From positions 66,703-130,702 of the forward strand of contig CALULI010000009.1 in NCBI GenBank assembly GCA_944321455.1: a stretch of 64,000 bases of DNA, given 5' to 3'. The notes beneath the pieces were generated by a model. It was not told the origin of the DNA and ran no database searches. It worked only from the letters and a program-made list of their open reading frames with translations. Source of the DNA: an uncultured Eggerthellaceae bacterium. Its GTDB lineage: Bacteria > Actinomycetota > Coriobacteriia > Coriobacteriales > Eggerthellaceae. A program made the translations under genes and the position numbers. Position 1 is the first letter of the stretch, and the number at the start of each line of letters is the position of its first letter. Of the stretch, positions 17,025 to 26,415 are shown piece by piece.

Positions 17025-17243
17025 TTGGCTAAAGAAGATGCAATTGAATTAGAAGGAACCGTTCTCGAAGCATTGCCAAACGCAATGTTTAGGGTTGAAC
17101 TGGAGAATGGCCACAAGATATTGGCCCATATCTCTGGCAAGATGCGTATGCACTACATCAAGATTTTGCCAGGGGATAAGGTTCAAGTAGAACTTTCAGT
17201 CTACGATTTGGACCGCGGTCGTATCACCTATCGTTATAAGTAA
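17025..17243 (+). CDS. infA: Translation initiation factor IF-1
   Basis: 72 residues, the normal IF-1 length. It occupies the ribosomal A site during initiation. OB-fold landmarks are present: [26 protein letters not shown] and [12 protein letters not shown] at the C-terminus. The start is TTG at 17025, preceded by GAAGGAGC; upstream in-frame ATGs would pass through the promoter and terminator and are not credible. First gene of the infA-rpmJ-rpsM-rpsK-rpsD-rpoA-rplQ series. The adk and map genes that often precede infA are not here; a tRNA gene is. Confidence 0.95.
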   Translation: MAKEDAIELEGTVLEALPNAMFRVELENGHKILAHISGKMRMHYIKILPGDKVQVELSVYDLDRGRITYRYK

Positions 17244-17376
17244 GCCTACAAACAGCCAATTCGCAGGGTCGAATTGTGCTGATTTTGTGTGTAAAAACCC
17301 CTTTGGGAAAATTATCGCCTGCGGCTGGGCGTGATCATAGAGTAAGAGAAACGCATTTACCGAAAGGAATTGAATT

Positions 17377-17490
17377 ATGAAGGTACGTCCTTCGGTCAAG
17401 AAAATGTGCGACAAGTGCAAAATCATTCGACGCCATGGCAAGGTTCTCGTAATCTGCGAAAACCCTCGTCATAAACAGCGTCAAGGTTAA
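17377..17490 (+). CDS. rpmJ: Ribosomal protein bL36
   Basis: 37 codons, exactly the usual length for L36. The sequence begins M-K-V-R-P-S-V-K and carries the zinc ribbon C-D-K-C...C-E-N-P-R-H-K, i.e. the Zn-binding C+ form. GAAAGGAA lies upstream of the ATG at 17377. It lies 133 bases after infA and 21 before rpsM. The upstream gap holds an AATTCG/CGAATT hairpin (about 17257-17274) and no obvious terminator, so read-through from infA is likely. Confidence 0.96.
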   Translation: MKVRPSVKKMCDKCKIIRRHGKVLVICENPRHKQRQG

Positions 17491-17511
17491 AGAGAAAGGG
17501 AAGTTGAATTT

Positions 17512-17880
17512 ATGGCACGTCTTGTTGGTGTCGACCTTCCTCGCGACAAGCGCATTGAAGTCGGCTTGACCTACATTTATGGTATCGGTCTTACCACCTC
17601 TAAAAAGATTATTGCTGAGACCGGTCTTAATCCTGACACTCGTGTTAAGGATCTTACTGAAGATGAACTCTCTAAACTTCGTGACTACATCACGGAGCAC
17701 CTCACCACTGAAGGTGACCTCCACCGCGAAGTTTCTCAGAACATCAAACGCCTCATGGAAATTGGTTGCTACCGCGGTCTTCGTCATCGTCGTGGCTTGC
17801 CTGTTCGCGGACAGCGCACCCACACGAATGCTCGTACCCGCAAGGGACCAAAGCGTCAAATCGGCGGAAAGAAGAAGTGA
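17512..17880 (+). CDS. rpsM: Ribosomal protein uS13
   Basis: 122 residues, standard length. Starts A-R-L-V-G-V-D-L-P and contains the helix-two-turn-helix Y-G-I-G-L-T-T-S-K, then [19 protein letters not shown] and the basic tail ending G-K-K-K. It sits in the head of the 30S subunit and contacts P-site tRNA. AAAGGGAAG precedes the ATG. Part of the conserved rpsM-rpsK-rpsD-rpoA-rplQ operon, 9 bases before rpsK. Confidence 0.98.
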   Translation: MARLVGVDLPRDKRIEVGLTYIYGIGLTTSKKIIAETGLNPDTRVKDLTEDELSKLRDYITEHLTTEGDLHREVSQNIKRLMEIGCYRGLRHRRGLPVRGQRTHTNARTRKGPKRQIGGKKK

Positions 17881-17889
17881 GGTTAAACA

Positions 17890-18288
17890 GTGGCAGCTAA
17901 GAAAAACGTTCGCACGCGCCTGAAGCGCTCTGAGCGCAAGAACATTGCAGTAGGCGCTGCACATATTAAATCTACGTTCAACAATACGATTGTTTCCATC
18001 ACGGATCCTCAGGGTAATGTAATTTCCTGGCAGTCTGCTGGCACCGTTGGCTTTAAGGGCTCCCGTAAGTCCACGCCATTTGCTGCTCAGATGGCAGCTG
18101 AAGCTGCAGCAAAGACCGCAATGGAACACGGTCTGAAGAAGGTTTCTGTATTCGTGAAGGGTCCTGGTTCTGGTCGTGAGACCGCTATCCGTTCTCTTCA
18201 GGCAGCAGGCCTTGAAGTAGCAAGCATTCAGGATTGCACCCCGATTCCGCACAACGGTTGCCGTCAGAGCAAGCGTCGTCGCGTCTAG
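17890..18288 (+). CDS. rpsK: Ribosomal protein uS11
   Basis: 132 residues with a GTG start at 17890 preceded by GAGGTT. Diagnostic segments: [43 protein letters not shown], and the C-terminal P-H-N-G-C-R. It lines the platform of the 30S subunit where mRNA exits. In the alpha operon between rpsM and rpsD. Confidence 0.98.
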   Translation: MAAKKNVRTRLKRSERKNIAVGAAHIKSTFNNTIVSITDPQGNVISWQSAGTVGFKGSRKSTPFAAQMAAEAAAKTAMEHGLKKVSVFVKGPGSGRETAIRSLQAAGLEVASIQDCTPIPHNGCRQSKRRRV

Positions 18289-18307
18289 ATGAAAGGACCG
18301 AATTATT

Positions 18308-18904
18308 ATGGCAATTAACAGGACTCCGGTTCTCAAGCGTTGTCGTCAGCTTGGCTTGGATCCGGCCGTTTTGGGATATAGCAGCAAGAAGTCATCTAAG
18401 CGTCAGCCTAATCGCCGCCGCAAGGAATCTGAATACGGTATGCAGCTTCGCGAAAAGCAGAAGGCAAAGTTTGTATACGGCGTACTGGAAAAGCAGTTCC
18501 ACGGCTACTTCGAGAAGGCAAAGGCTATGCCAGGCGTTACGGGTGAAAACCTTATGCGTATCCTTGAATCTCGTCTCGATAATGTTGTATTCCGTCTTGG
18601 CTTTGCTAAGACCCGCAAGGAAGCTCGTCAGATCGTAACGCACGGTCACATTCACGTGAACGGCAAGCGCGTTGACATTCCTTCCTACCGCGTACGTCCA
18701 GGCGACTTGGTTTCTGTAGCTCCTAAGGCTAAGGAACTGTTGGTAATCAAGAGCGCTCTTGTTTCTAACGAAGGCGTTCAGGTTCCTGCTTGGCTCGAGG
18801 TTGACATTGAAAAGCTCCAGGGCAGCGTTCTTGCTTTGCCTGAGCGTGATCAGATTGATCTTGACATTCGTGAACAGCTTATCGTCGAACTTTACTCTAA
18901 GTAG
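18308..18904 (+). CDS. rpsD: Ribosomal protein uS4
   Basis: 198 residues. An S4 RNA-binding domain lies at about 90-155 (R-L-D-N-V-V-F-R-L-G-F-A, Q-I-V-T-H-G-H-I-H-V-N-G-K-R-V-D-I-P-S). The N-terminal region has only one cysteine, so this is the zinc-free form. It nucleates 30S assembly on 16S RNA, and in other bacteria represses its own operon; no operator is recognisable here. GAAAGGA lies upstream of the ATG. Confidence 0.97.
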   Translation: MAINRTPVLKRCRQLGLDPAVLGYSSKKSSKRQPNRRRKESEYGMQLREKQKAKFVYGVLEKQFHGYFEKAKAMPGVTGENLMRILESRLDNVVFRLGFAKTRKEARQIVTHGHIHVNGKRVDIPSYRVRPGDLVSVAPKAKELLVIKSALVSNEGVQVPAWLEVDIEKLQGSVLALPERDQIDLDIREQLIVELYSK

Positions 18905-18943
18905 TAAATGCTACCCACGGTTTATTAAGGAGGCTTATTAAAT

Positions 18944-19894
18944 ATGACAGAGTTCATGAGGCCGACAGTAACGACTGAAGAAGTTAACGATACCGTTGCT
19001 CGCTTCATCGTAGAGCCGCTTGAGCGTGGCTATGGTTATACCCTGGGTAACTGCATGCGTCGCGTTTTGCTGTCTTCTTTGGATGGCGCAAAGGCGACCG
19101 CTATTCAGATCGAGGGCGTTCAGCATGAGTTCACTACTGCTGAAGGCGTTATCGAGGATATTACTGATATCGTTCTGAATGTTAAGGGCTTGGTTTTCAG
19201 TGCCCTTACCAGCGACGTTACCGAAGCAATTGCCCATATTCATGCCGAAGGCCCCTGCACGGTTACGGGTGCAGATATGGAAGTTCCTACGGAATTCACC
19301 CTTATCAACCCAGAGTATGTTATTGCAACCGTTGCTGATGGTGGCACGCTTGATATGAGCATTCGCATCGGCGTAGGACGCGGCTATGTTTCCGCAGAGC
19401 GCAATAAGCGTACCGAAGATTCAATTGGTATCATCCACGTTGATTCGCTCTTCTCACCTGTGCGTCGCTGCACGATGAACGTAAGCGATACCCGTGTTGG
19501 TCAGCGTACCGACTACGATAAGCTTGTTCTTGAAGTTGAAACTGACGGTTCTATCAACCCAACCGAGGCTGTGTGCCGTGCTGCAAACATCATTAACCAG
19601 TACATGGGCGCATTCCTCATGCTTGATGAGGTTGAAGAAGACGAAGAAGGCGAAGTAGTTTCTATCTTCGCTCCTGAAAATCAGGAAACCAACGCTGAAC
19701 TTGATAAGCAGATTGAGGATCTGGACCTTTCCGTTCGTTCTTACAACTGCTTGAAGCGCGCTGGTATTCATTCGGTACGTCAGCTGGTTGAGTACTCTGA
19801 AAATGACTTGCTCAACATTAGGAACTTTGGTGCGAAGTCCATTGAAGAAGTGAAGGACAAGCTCATTTCTATGGACCTCAATTTGAAGCTATAG
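18944..19894 (+). CDS. rpoA: RNA polymerase alpha subunit
   Basis: 316 residues. The N-terminal dimerisation domain shows E-P-L-E-R-G-Y-G-Y-T-L-G-N-C-M-R-R-V-L-L-S-S and the C-terminal domain (about 250-310) shows L-K-R-A-G-I-H-S-V-R-Q-L and N-F-G-A-K-S-I-E-E-V-K-D-K-L, which binds UP elements and activators. An acidic linker (E-E-D-E-E-G-E) joins the two. AAGGAGG precedes the ATG. rplQ follows after 10 bases. Confidence 0.98.
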   Translation: MTEFMRPTVTTEEVNDTVARFIVEPLERGYGYTLGNCMRRVLLSSLDGAKATAIQIEGVQHEFTTAEGVIEDITDIVLNVKGLVFSALTSDVTEAIAHIHAEGPCTVTGADMEVPTEFTLINPEYVIATVADGGTLDMSIRIGVGRGYVSAERNKRTEDSIGIIHVDSLFSPVRRCTMNVSDTRVGQRTDYDKLVLEVETDGSINPTEAVCRAANIINQYMGAFLMLDEVEEDEEGEVVSIFAPENQETNAELDKQIEDLDLSVRSYNCLKRAGIHSVRQLVEYSENDLLNIRNFGAKSIEEVKDKLISMDLNLKL

Positions 19895-19904
19895 GAGATA
19901 TAAG

Positions 19905-20504
19905 ATGAGGCATAACAAGAAGGGTCGTAAGCTTGGCACTGACTCAGCTCATACCAAGGCTATGAAGAAGAGCCTGGTACGTGCTTTGTTCACCAACGAC
20001 CGTATCAAGACGGTTGAGGCTCGTGCTAAGGAAATTCGTCCTGACGTTGATAAGATCATCACCTGGGCAAAGAAGGGCGACCTCCACTCCCGCCGTCTGG
20101 CTATTGCTGCTCTTGGTGATAAGGAATTGGTACGTGAGGTTTTTGAGAAGGTCGAGCAGGGTCAGTTCGCTGATCGTCAGGGCGGTTACACCCGCATCCT
20201 GAAGCTTGGCGTTCGCAAGGGCGACGGTGCTTCCATTGTTATCATGGAGCTCTGCACGGAACCAGTTAAGAAGCAGACCAAGGAAGACAAGCCTGCTGCT
20301 AAGAAGGCTACCAAGAAGGCTTCTGCAAAGAAGGAAGCAGCTAAGGAAGAAAAGGCTGAAGCTGCTGAAGAAAAGGCAGAAGAGAAGGTTGAAGAAGCAA
20401 CCGAAGAAGCTCCTGAAGCTGCTGAAGAGGCAACCGAAGAAGCTGCTGAGGAAACTGCTGAAGCAACTGAGGAAGCCGCAGAAGAAGAAAAGAAAGCTGA
20501 ATAA
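19905..20504 (+). CDS. rplQ: Ribosomal protein bL17 with a long acidic Ala/Glu/Lys tail
   Basis: 199 residues, against about 115-130 for most L17 proteins. Residues 1-118 are the ordinary domain (M-R-H-N-K-K-G-R-K-L-G, R-A-L-F-T-N-D-R-I-K-T, Q-G-G-Y-T-R-I-L-K). Residues about 120-145 are Lys/Ala-rich and 145-199 almost entirely Ala, Glu, Thr and Lys, with repeated E-E-A-T-E-E-A motifs. The tail is low-complexity and probably disordered or a solvent-exposed helix; extended L17 tails occur in other actinobacteria. The ribosomal function in the 50S exit-tunnel region is secure; the tail's role is unknown. Last gene of the operon. Confidence 0.95.
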   Translation: MRHNKKGRKLGTDSAHTKAMKKSLVRALFTNDRIKTVEARAKEIRPDVDKIITWAKKGDLHSRRLAIAALGDKELVREVFEKVEQGQFADRQGGYTRILKLGVRKGDGASIVIMELCTEPVKKQTKEDKPAAKKATKKASAKKEAAKEEKAEAAEEKAEEKVEEATEEAPEAAEEATEEAAEETAEATEEAAEEEKKAE

Positions 20505-20535
20505 TCAATCAGTCGTTCTTCTTATAACGCATGTA

Positions 20536-20576
20536 AAAACGGTCAGTCTCGTAAAGAGGCTGACCGTTTTGTTTTG
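20536..20576. terminator. Bidirectional terminator between rplQ and the NTF2-like gene
   Basis: AAAACGGTCAGTCTC (20536-20550) and GAGGCTGACCGTTTT (20556-20570) form a 15-base stem with one mismatch and a GTAAA loop. T follows on the plus strand and A precedes it, so it can serve the minus-strand genes too. Confidence 0.85.
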
Positions 20577-20652
20577 CTAAAGCGGGAGAGGCTTTGAGCT
20601 ATAATTCGATGCTGTCAGCAGAAGATATCCGACATGGCTGTGTGGAGATAAG

Positions 20653-21000
20653 CTAAGCAGGACGAATAACCAGTTCTTTGATCAGGCTATGATCAAGTGT
20701 GCAGCTTCCATCGGTGCAGTTTTCTAGCTGCGCAAGCGCATGAACAACCGTGTCGTTGTACTTGACGTAGAAATTGATGGTGCGCTCGTCGGTGATGCGC
20801 GGATCAAGAACGGTAAAACCACCAAACATGAAACGGTTGTGGTAATACATCTCAACCGCGTTTCGACCAAACAAAAACGTACTATGACGGCCCGCTAGGC
20901 TCGGGCAGTAATCAAACAAGCGGCAGCGTTCGTCAAAGCACGCAGCAAATGCTTTATGGTCCTTGTTGACCATTGCGTCCACTAAATCATTAATAACCAT
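20653..21000 (-). CDS. NTF2/SnoaL-like protein
   Basis: 115 residues, minus strand. The pattern of an N-terminal helix (V-I-N-D-L-V-D-A-M-V-N-K-D), then F-D-E-R-C-R-L-F-D-Y, G-R-N-A-V-E-M-Y-Y-H-N-R-F, and repeated beta strands (T-I-N-F-Y-V-K-Y-N-D-T-V-V-H-A-L-A-Q-L) fits the cone-shaped NTF2-like fold shared by SnoaL cyclases, ketosteroid isomerases and many ligand-binding proteins. No catalytic residues can be assigned. It starts 9 bases after the SDR gene, with GGAGG before its ATG, so the two form an operon and may act on the same molecule. Confidence 0.65.
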   Translation of the reverse strand: MVINDLVDAMVNKDHKAFAACFDERCRLFDYCPSLAGRHSTFLFGRNAVEMYYHNRFMFGGFTVLDPRITDERTINFYVKYNDTVVHALAQLENCTDGSCTLDHSLIKELVIRPA

Positions 21001-21009
21001 GGCAGCCTC

Positions 21010-21789
21010 CTAGTAAACTTTCTCAGAATTCAACAAGGCGTCAGTTCCGCCATCAACAAAAAGAACTACACCATTAATGCCTGCTGCTTCTGGTGAAGCA
21101 ATAAAGGCCATGGCGTTTGCAATTTCAATTGGCTCCATCAATGGTTCCTCATTGAAGTGGGTTGGAACAGGAATTGCTTCCATTGCAATACGTTGTTCAG
21201 GCAACATGTTTGCCGTCATAGCGGTGCGCACATTGCCAGGAGCAATAGCATTTAAGCGAACACCCTTTGAACCCCAGTCAGGACTCATGCGGCGAACCCA
21301 ACGGGCAAGCGCATACTTGGTTGATGCGTAATAGACGTGACCAATGGCAGGGTCAATATCCTTGACCAGATCAAGGATGCGGTCTTCATCAGGATGATTG
21401 TTGAGCATACCAGCAACGTCCATACGAGCAGCACCCTGTGCAATTGAGTTGGACGACGTAATAACGCAGCTGCCACCTTTTTTCTCCAACAGATCAAATA
21501 CACCCTGAGCCATCTCGGTAGCACCAAAATAGTTGAGTGAAATGATGAGAGAAATAGGAACTTTGCCGCCTGATACGCCTGCATTGCAAATCATTGCATC
21601 AATGCCATCAGGGTAGAGACGATGCAGTTCATCAAGAGCATGCTGGCGACCTTCTTTTGTTGCAAGGTTTGCTTCGATGTCGCCATTCTTAAGGTCAATG
21701 TTAACTACTTCGTGACCTCGCTCGCGCAAAACTTCGGCAGTCTTTGCGCCAATGCCACTACTGGCACCCGTAATTACATAAATACCCAT
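21010..21789 (-). CDS. Short-chain dehydrogenase resembling 3-alpha-hydroxysteroid dehydrogenases
   Basis: 259 residues, minus strand. The NAD(P) site is T-G-A-S-S-G-I-G (7-14), followed by N-A-G-V-S-G, an S in the S-S-N-S strand, the catalytic Y-A-S-T-K, and [14 protein letters not shown] mid-chain [10 protein letters not shown] and late [12 protein letters not shown] are shared, from memory, with the 3-alpha-HSD of Comamonas rather than with generic FabG. A short acidic D at the end of beta-2 (N-I-D-L-K) suggests NAD. The ATG at 21789 has AAAGGAG upstream; a longer in-frame version has no ribosome-binding site. Substrate is unproven: steroid, bile acid or another alcohol. Confidence 0.8.
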   Translation of the reverse strand: MGIYVITGASSGIGAKTAEVLRERGHEVVNIDLKNGDIEANLATKEGRQHALDELHRLYPDGIDAMICNAGVSGGKVPISLIISLNYFGATEMAQGVFDLLEKKGGSCVITSSNSIAQGAARMDVAGMLNNHPDEDRILDLVKDIDPAIGHVYYASTKYALARWVRRMSPDWGSKGVRLNAIAPGNVRTAMTANMLPEQRIAMEAIPVPTHFNEEPLMEPIEIANAMAFIASPEAAGINGVVLFVDGGTDALLNSEKVY

Positions 21790-22011
21790 ATGTACTCCTT
21801 TGATCAAGGCGTTGGCTTTGTGCCTAGCGCAAATGTAGCTGATTTTGTAACAAATTATTTTTAGGGCGCGCCGCAGATGGCGTATCTGAGCGCTTATACG
21901 GCAGGGCGTTTTTACAATCTGCAAAGAATAACAAGTTCATTTGATAAAACAAAAGAAATGAGGCTTCACGCTAATTTCGGTAACGCTCGTGCGCTATCGA
22001 ATGTCTTGCCG

Positions 22012-22017
22012 TAAACT
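22012..22017 (+). promoter_or_regulatory. -10-like box 6 bases before the ecfT start
   Basis: TAAACT at 22012-22017 would place the transcription start on the ATG at 22024. No Shine-Dalgarno and no good -35 are visible, so this is a weak leaderless candidate. Confidence 0.3.
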
Positions 22018-22023
22018 AGCCCT

Positions 22024-22872
22024 ATGATTGGTTCGCTACATACCTATATTGAGGGCACGTCGGTTGTTCATCGAACTGATGCGCGCATCAAAATTGTGCT
22101 TTTGTTGGTGCTCTCGATTTCGGTTTTCCTTGTTCAAACGTGGGCAGCCCTTGGCCTTATTGCGTTAGGTGTGGCGGTGTTTCTTGAGCAGGCACGCCTG
22201 CCGTTTGGGCGCGTTGTGGCCCTTTCGGTCCCGCTTCTTGTGGTGCTGGCGTTTGTGGTGCTGTTCAACAGCTTTTCGCTCACTATTGAGAGCGCTTCAT
22301 CTGCTTCAATCAACGGTCTTGCTGCTGTTTCGGCGGGCTTCATGACAGGCTGGCAGCCCGTTGTTCTGTGGGGATCCTTCGGCTTTGTTCCTGAAGGATT
22401 TATGCGGGGGTTGTTTTATGCTGTCCGCATTCTGCTTATTCTGATTGCCAGTTTCGTGGTTACGTTTACCACCACTTCAAATGAACTTTGCGATGCGTTT
22501 GTTTCGTTTTTGAAACCCTTGCGTGTTTTTCGCGCTCCCGTTGATGACATTGCTATGGTGCTCTCAATTGCCTTGCGTTTTATTCCGCTTACTGCTGCTG
22601 AATTCATTCGTATCAAACAAGCGCAGACGGCACGTGGTGCAGGATATGAGGAAGGATCACTCATGCGACGCATCATGTCGTGGCAGACGGTGCTTATTCC
22701 TTTGGTGGTAGGTATGTTTCGCCGTGCCGAAGCGCTCTCTGACGCTATGGATGCACGCTGTTATGGCGCTCATGAGCGCACATCGTTGAATCGACAGAGA
22801 CTGAATGCGGTGCAGGTGATCTGCTTTCTTGGTCTTTTAGCAGCGCTGATCATCCTTGACGTTTTTTGCTAG
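22024..22872 (+). CDS. ecfT: ECF transporter transmembrane (T) component
   Basis: 282 residues with about six hydrophobic segments and a cytoplasmic coupling region. Two coupling motifs that contact the ATPases are visible: Q-T-A-R-G-A-G-Y and A-M-D-A-R-C-Y-G, the paired A-R-G/A-R-C signatures of EcfT. The N-terminal H-R-T-D-A-R-I-K-I is also typical. EcfT joins two EcfA ATPases with interchangeable substrate-binding S components to import vitamins or metals. The ecfA genes that normally precede ecfT behind rplQ are missing here; the SDR/NTF2 pair lies in their place. eno follows. Confidence 0.9.
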   Translation: MIGSLHTYIEGTSVVHRTDARIKIVLLLVLSISVFLVQTWAALGLIALGVAVFLEQARLPFGRVVALSVPLLVVLAFVVLFNSFSLTIESASSASINGLAAVSAGFMTGWQPVVLWGSFGFVPEGFMRGLFYAVRILLILIASFVVTFTTTSNELCDAFVSFLKPLRVFRAPVDDIAMVLSIALRFIPLTAAEFIRIKQAQTARGAGYEEGSLMRRIMSWQTVLIPLVVGMFRRAEALSDAMDARCYGAHERTSLNRQRLNAVQVICFLGLLAALIILDVFC

Positions 22873-22907
22873 CTTGCACGGTGTGACACTGTTCGGCTTC
22901 TTGCCCG

Positions 22908-22916
22908 TGGTATTAT
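22908..22916 (+). promoter_or_regulatory. Extended -10 promoter of eno
   Basis: TGG-TATTAT (22908-22916) is an extended -10 element; no good -35 is seen. It lies 37 bases before the eno ATG. Confidence 0.45.
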
Positions 22917-22919
22917 TAA

Positions 22920-24245
<1,326 letters not shown>

Positions 24246-24262
24246 GTCTAAGACGCGAACTA

Positions 24263-24382
24263 TTTGCGCCGCGCAACATCGGCGCAAAGATCAGCGCTAA
24301 TGTAGGCGCCATAATCGGCGCAAAATTGGCACACAAAGCGATATGATAACGGCGTATTAGTGGCACAACAACGGCGCATTAT
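24263..24382. repeat. Cluster of short GGCGC-containing repeats after eno
   Basis: TTTGCGCCG (24263-24271) and CGGCGCAAA (24280-24288) form a perfect 9-bp inverted repeat; CGGCGCAAA recurs at 24316-24324, 36 bases on. Two further related units, AACGGCGTATTA and AACGGCGCATTA, follow at about 24348-24382, each near TGGCACA. No gene fits in this 120-base stretch. Confidence 0.6.
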
Positions 24383-24386
24383 TTCA

Positions 24387-24421
24387 ACACCCGAAGGCTT
24401 GCAAGTCTTCGGGTGTTTTTG
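24387..24421 (+). terminator. eno terminator
   Basis: ACACCCGAAG (24387-24396) pairs perfectly with CTTCGGGTGT (24407-24416), loop of 10 bases, then TTTTT. Confidence 0.85.
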
Positions 24422-24475
24422 TGCCTTCGGTCTTAGGCGGCAGTCCTGATGTGGCGGACGCTTCTTTATTAGCGG

Positions 24476-24481
24476 TATACT
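24476..24481 (+). promoter_or_regulatory. Probable -10 box for alr
   Basis: TATACT, 28 bases before the GTG start of alr and downstream of the eno terminator. The -35 is not recognisable. Confidence 0.35.
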
Positions 24482-24509
24482 GACACTCGTTAAGAGAAAG
24501 GTCTGTTTC

Positions 24510-25799
24510 GTGGACGATTTGCCTAATGGATTTACCGGGTTTGCTAACCGCGGAAACCAATCGAATTCAAATTACCAATACTCACGTTCTTATACCGAAC
24601 GCGAGCAGGCACATGGCGTGGCACAGGGTTATACCAAAGAAGAAGTTGATGGCATTGATGAGCGTGATAGGCGCTGGTCGTGGGTGGAAATTGACCGCAG
24701 CGCCATCCAGTACAACGTGCTTCAAACCAAGCGTATGCTTGAAAATTCATGTCGTTTGATGGCAGTAGTGAAAGCAGACGCGTATGGTCATGGTGCGGTG
24801 GAAGTTGCTAAGGCAGCATCTGCTGCGGGTGCTAGTTATTTTGGTGTTGCAACCATCAATGAAGGTATTGAGCTGCGCGAAGCAGGATTTAGGGAGCCTA
24901 TCCTTGTTCTGTCTGAGCCTCCTCAAAAAGCTATTCCGCTGTTGCTGTTTTACAGCATCATGCCATCCGTCTACACGTCTGATTTTGCTATTTGTTACGC
25001 TGAAGCAGCTGATTCTCACGGTATGAAAGCACCCTATCATTTGGCTATCAATACGGGTATGAATCGCATTGGTGTGCGCTTTGACCATGTGGTGGAATTT
25101 CTGTCTCAGATTAGCTTTCATCGTGCACTTGAACTGGTGGGTTGCTTTACGCATTTCGCGACGGCAGATTCGCTTGAAACGCTTGATTTCCAGATTCAGA
25201 TAAAGCACTTTGTTGAAGCTATGCGCGCACTTGAAGCGGCTGGTTTTGATCCTGGTATTGTCCACTGTGACAATTCGGCAGCAATTTATCGTTTCCCCAA
25301 GACGCATTTTGATATGGTGCGCATGGGTATATCGCTCTATGGCTATCAACCTGCCCCCGACACGCATCGTTTCATTGATTTGCGTCCTGCTATGAGCGTT
25401 AAGGCGCGCATCACTAACGTCATGACGGTTCCTATGAGCGAAGGTGTCAGCTATGGCATGAACTATCGCAGTCCAGGGAGCGTCAAAATTTGTACGGTAC
25501 CCATTGGGTATGCTGACGGTCTTATGCGTTTGCTTTCAGGCTCAATTGATTTTGCCTACAAGGACCGTGCGGTGCATCAGGTGGGCAATATTTGCATGGA
25601 TCAGTGTATGTTTGAAGTGGATCTACGCTCACGCATTGGATACGGTAAGCCTGACCCTCAAATTGGGGACGAGGTTCTTATCGCTGGTCCTCACGCTACG
25701 GTTGATGCTTCTATTGACACCATGGCGCGCAAGGCGGCCACTATTCCGTACGAAATTATTTGCGGGTTTTCACGTCGCATGCCTCGCTTTTATGTGTAG
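24510..25799 (+). CDS. alr: Alanine racemase
   Basis: 429 residues starting at GTG 24510, with GAAAGG upstream. It makes D-alanine for peptidoglycan. The PLP lysine motif is V-V-K-A-D-A-Y-G-H-G (about residue 90); the second catalytic residue lies in V-S-Y-G-M-N-Y; D-M-V-R-M-G-I-S-L-Y-G and V-G-N-I-C-M-D-Q complete the family set. Relative to typical Alr (about 370 residues) there is an N-terminal extension of about 55 polar residues (Asn/Gln/Ser/Tyr-rich, then acidic) with no visible function. A ddl-like gene lies at the other end of the window. It heads a run with the uracil-DNA glycosylase (9-base gap) and NifU-domain genes. Confidence 0.94.
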   Translation: MDDLPNGFTGFANRGNQSNSNYQYSRSYTEREQAHGVAQGYTKEEVDGIDERDRRWSWVEIDRSAIQYNVLQTKRMLENSCRLMAVVKADAYGHGAVEVAKAASAAGASYFGVATINEGIELREAGFREPILVLSEPPQKAIPLLLFYSIMPSVYTSDFAICYAEAADSHGMKAPYHLAINTGMNRIGVRFDHVVEFLSQISFHRALELVGCFTHFATADSLETLDFQIQIKHFVEAMRALEAAGFDPGIVHCDNSAAIYRFPKTHFDMVRMGISLYGYQPAPDTHRFIDLRPAMSVKARITNVMTVPMSEGVSYGMNYRSPGSVKICTVPIGYADGLMRLLSGSIDFAYKDRAVHQVGNICMDQCMFEVDLRSRIGYGKPDPQIGDEVLIAGPHATVDASIDTMARKAATIPYEIICGFSRRMPRFYV

Positions 25800-25808
25800 G
25801 AGGCTAGG

Positions 25809-26405
25809 GTGAGTCTTCCTGTTTTGTCCCTTGATGAAATTCGCAACCAAGTAGAACAGTGTCAAGCCTGTCCTTTATGGGAAGGTCGCACTCACGTGGT
25901 GTTTGGCGAAGGCGACCCGCATGCGCGTGTGCTTATTGTGGGTGAAGCTCCCGGTAAAAACGAAGATTTGCAGGGAAAGCCTTTTGTAGGTGCTGCAGGT
26001 AAATTTTTGGATGAATTGCTTGAAGCGGCTGGTCTTAAGCGCGAAGAGGTGTTTATTGCCAACGTACTCAAGTGCCGCCCTCCTTCAAATCGCAATCCTC
26101 AAGCTCATGAAATTCAGGCGTGTGCGCCTTTTTTGCGTCTTCAAACTAAGTCAATCGATCCGCTTGTTATTGTGACCATGGGCAATTTCGCTACCCAGTT
26201 TATTTTGAAAACAGGCGTTGGTATTACGCATTTGCGCGGAACGGTTCAGCAGGCAGGCAAATTTACGGTGCTTCCTGTCTATCATCCTGCGGCGGCTATT
26301 TATGACCGCTCAAAGCGCGAAGTGCTCTTGGCGGATTTTCAGCAAATTGGAAGCATGGTGCGTGATAGAATGGCGCAAAGCTCAGATATACAAGCCCTTG
26401 ATTAA
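25809..26405 (+). CDS. Uracil-DNA glycosylase, family 4 (4Fe-4S)
   Basis: 198 residues from GTG 25809, behind AGGAGG. It removes uracil from DNA. The iron-sulfur cysteines are C-Q-A-C-P-L near residue 20 and the C of V-L-K-C-R-P-P with another in I-Q-A-C-A-P-F. The uracil-binding G-E-A-P-G-K-N-E-D and late V-Y-H-P-A-A-A-I are typical of family 4 (TTUDGA type); family 5 has a different first motif. Likely co-transcribed with alr. Confidence 0.93.
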   Translation: MSLPVLSLDEIRNQVEQCQACPLWEGRTHVVFGEGDPHARVLIVGEAPGKNEDLQGKPFVGAAGKFLDELLEAAGLKREEVFIANVLKCRPPSNRNPQAHEIQACAPFLRLQTKSIDPLVIVTMGNFATQFILKTGVGITHLRGTVQQAGKFTVLPVYHPAAAIYDRSKREVLLADFQQIGSMVRDRMAQSSDIQALD

Positions 26406-26415
26406 AGGAGTTTTC

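Noticed and set aside
19905-20580. Alternate-frame Leu/Arg/Lys-rich reading frame inside the rplQ tail
   Set aside because: It is the +1 frame of a repetitive Ala/Glu/Lys sequence and has no start signal; rplQ itself explains the stretch.
20600-20605. TATAAT facing into the NTF2-like gene (antisense promoter)
   Set aside because: No usable -35 (nearest is 20 bases away) and no gene or known RNA downstream on that strand.
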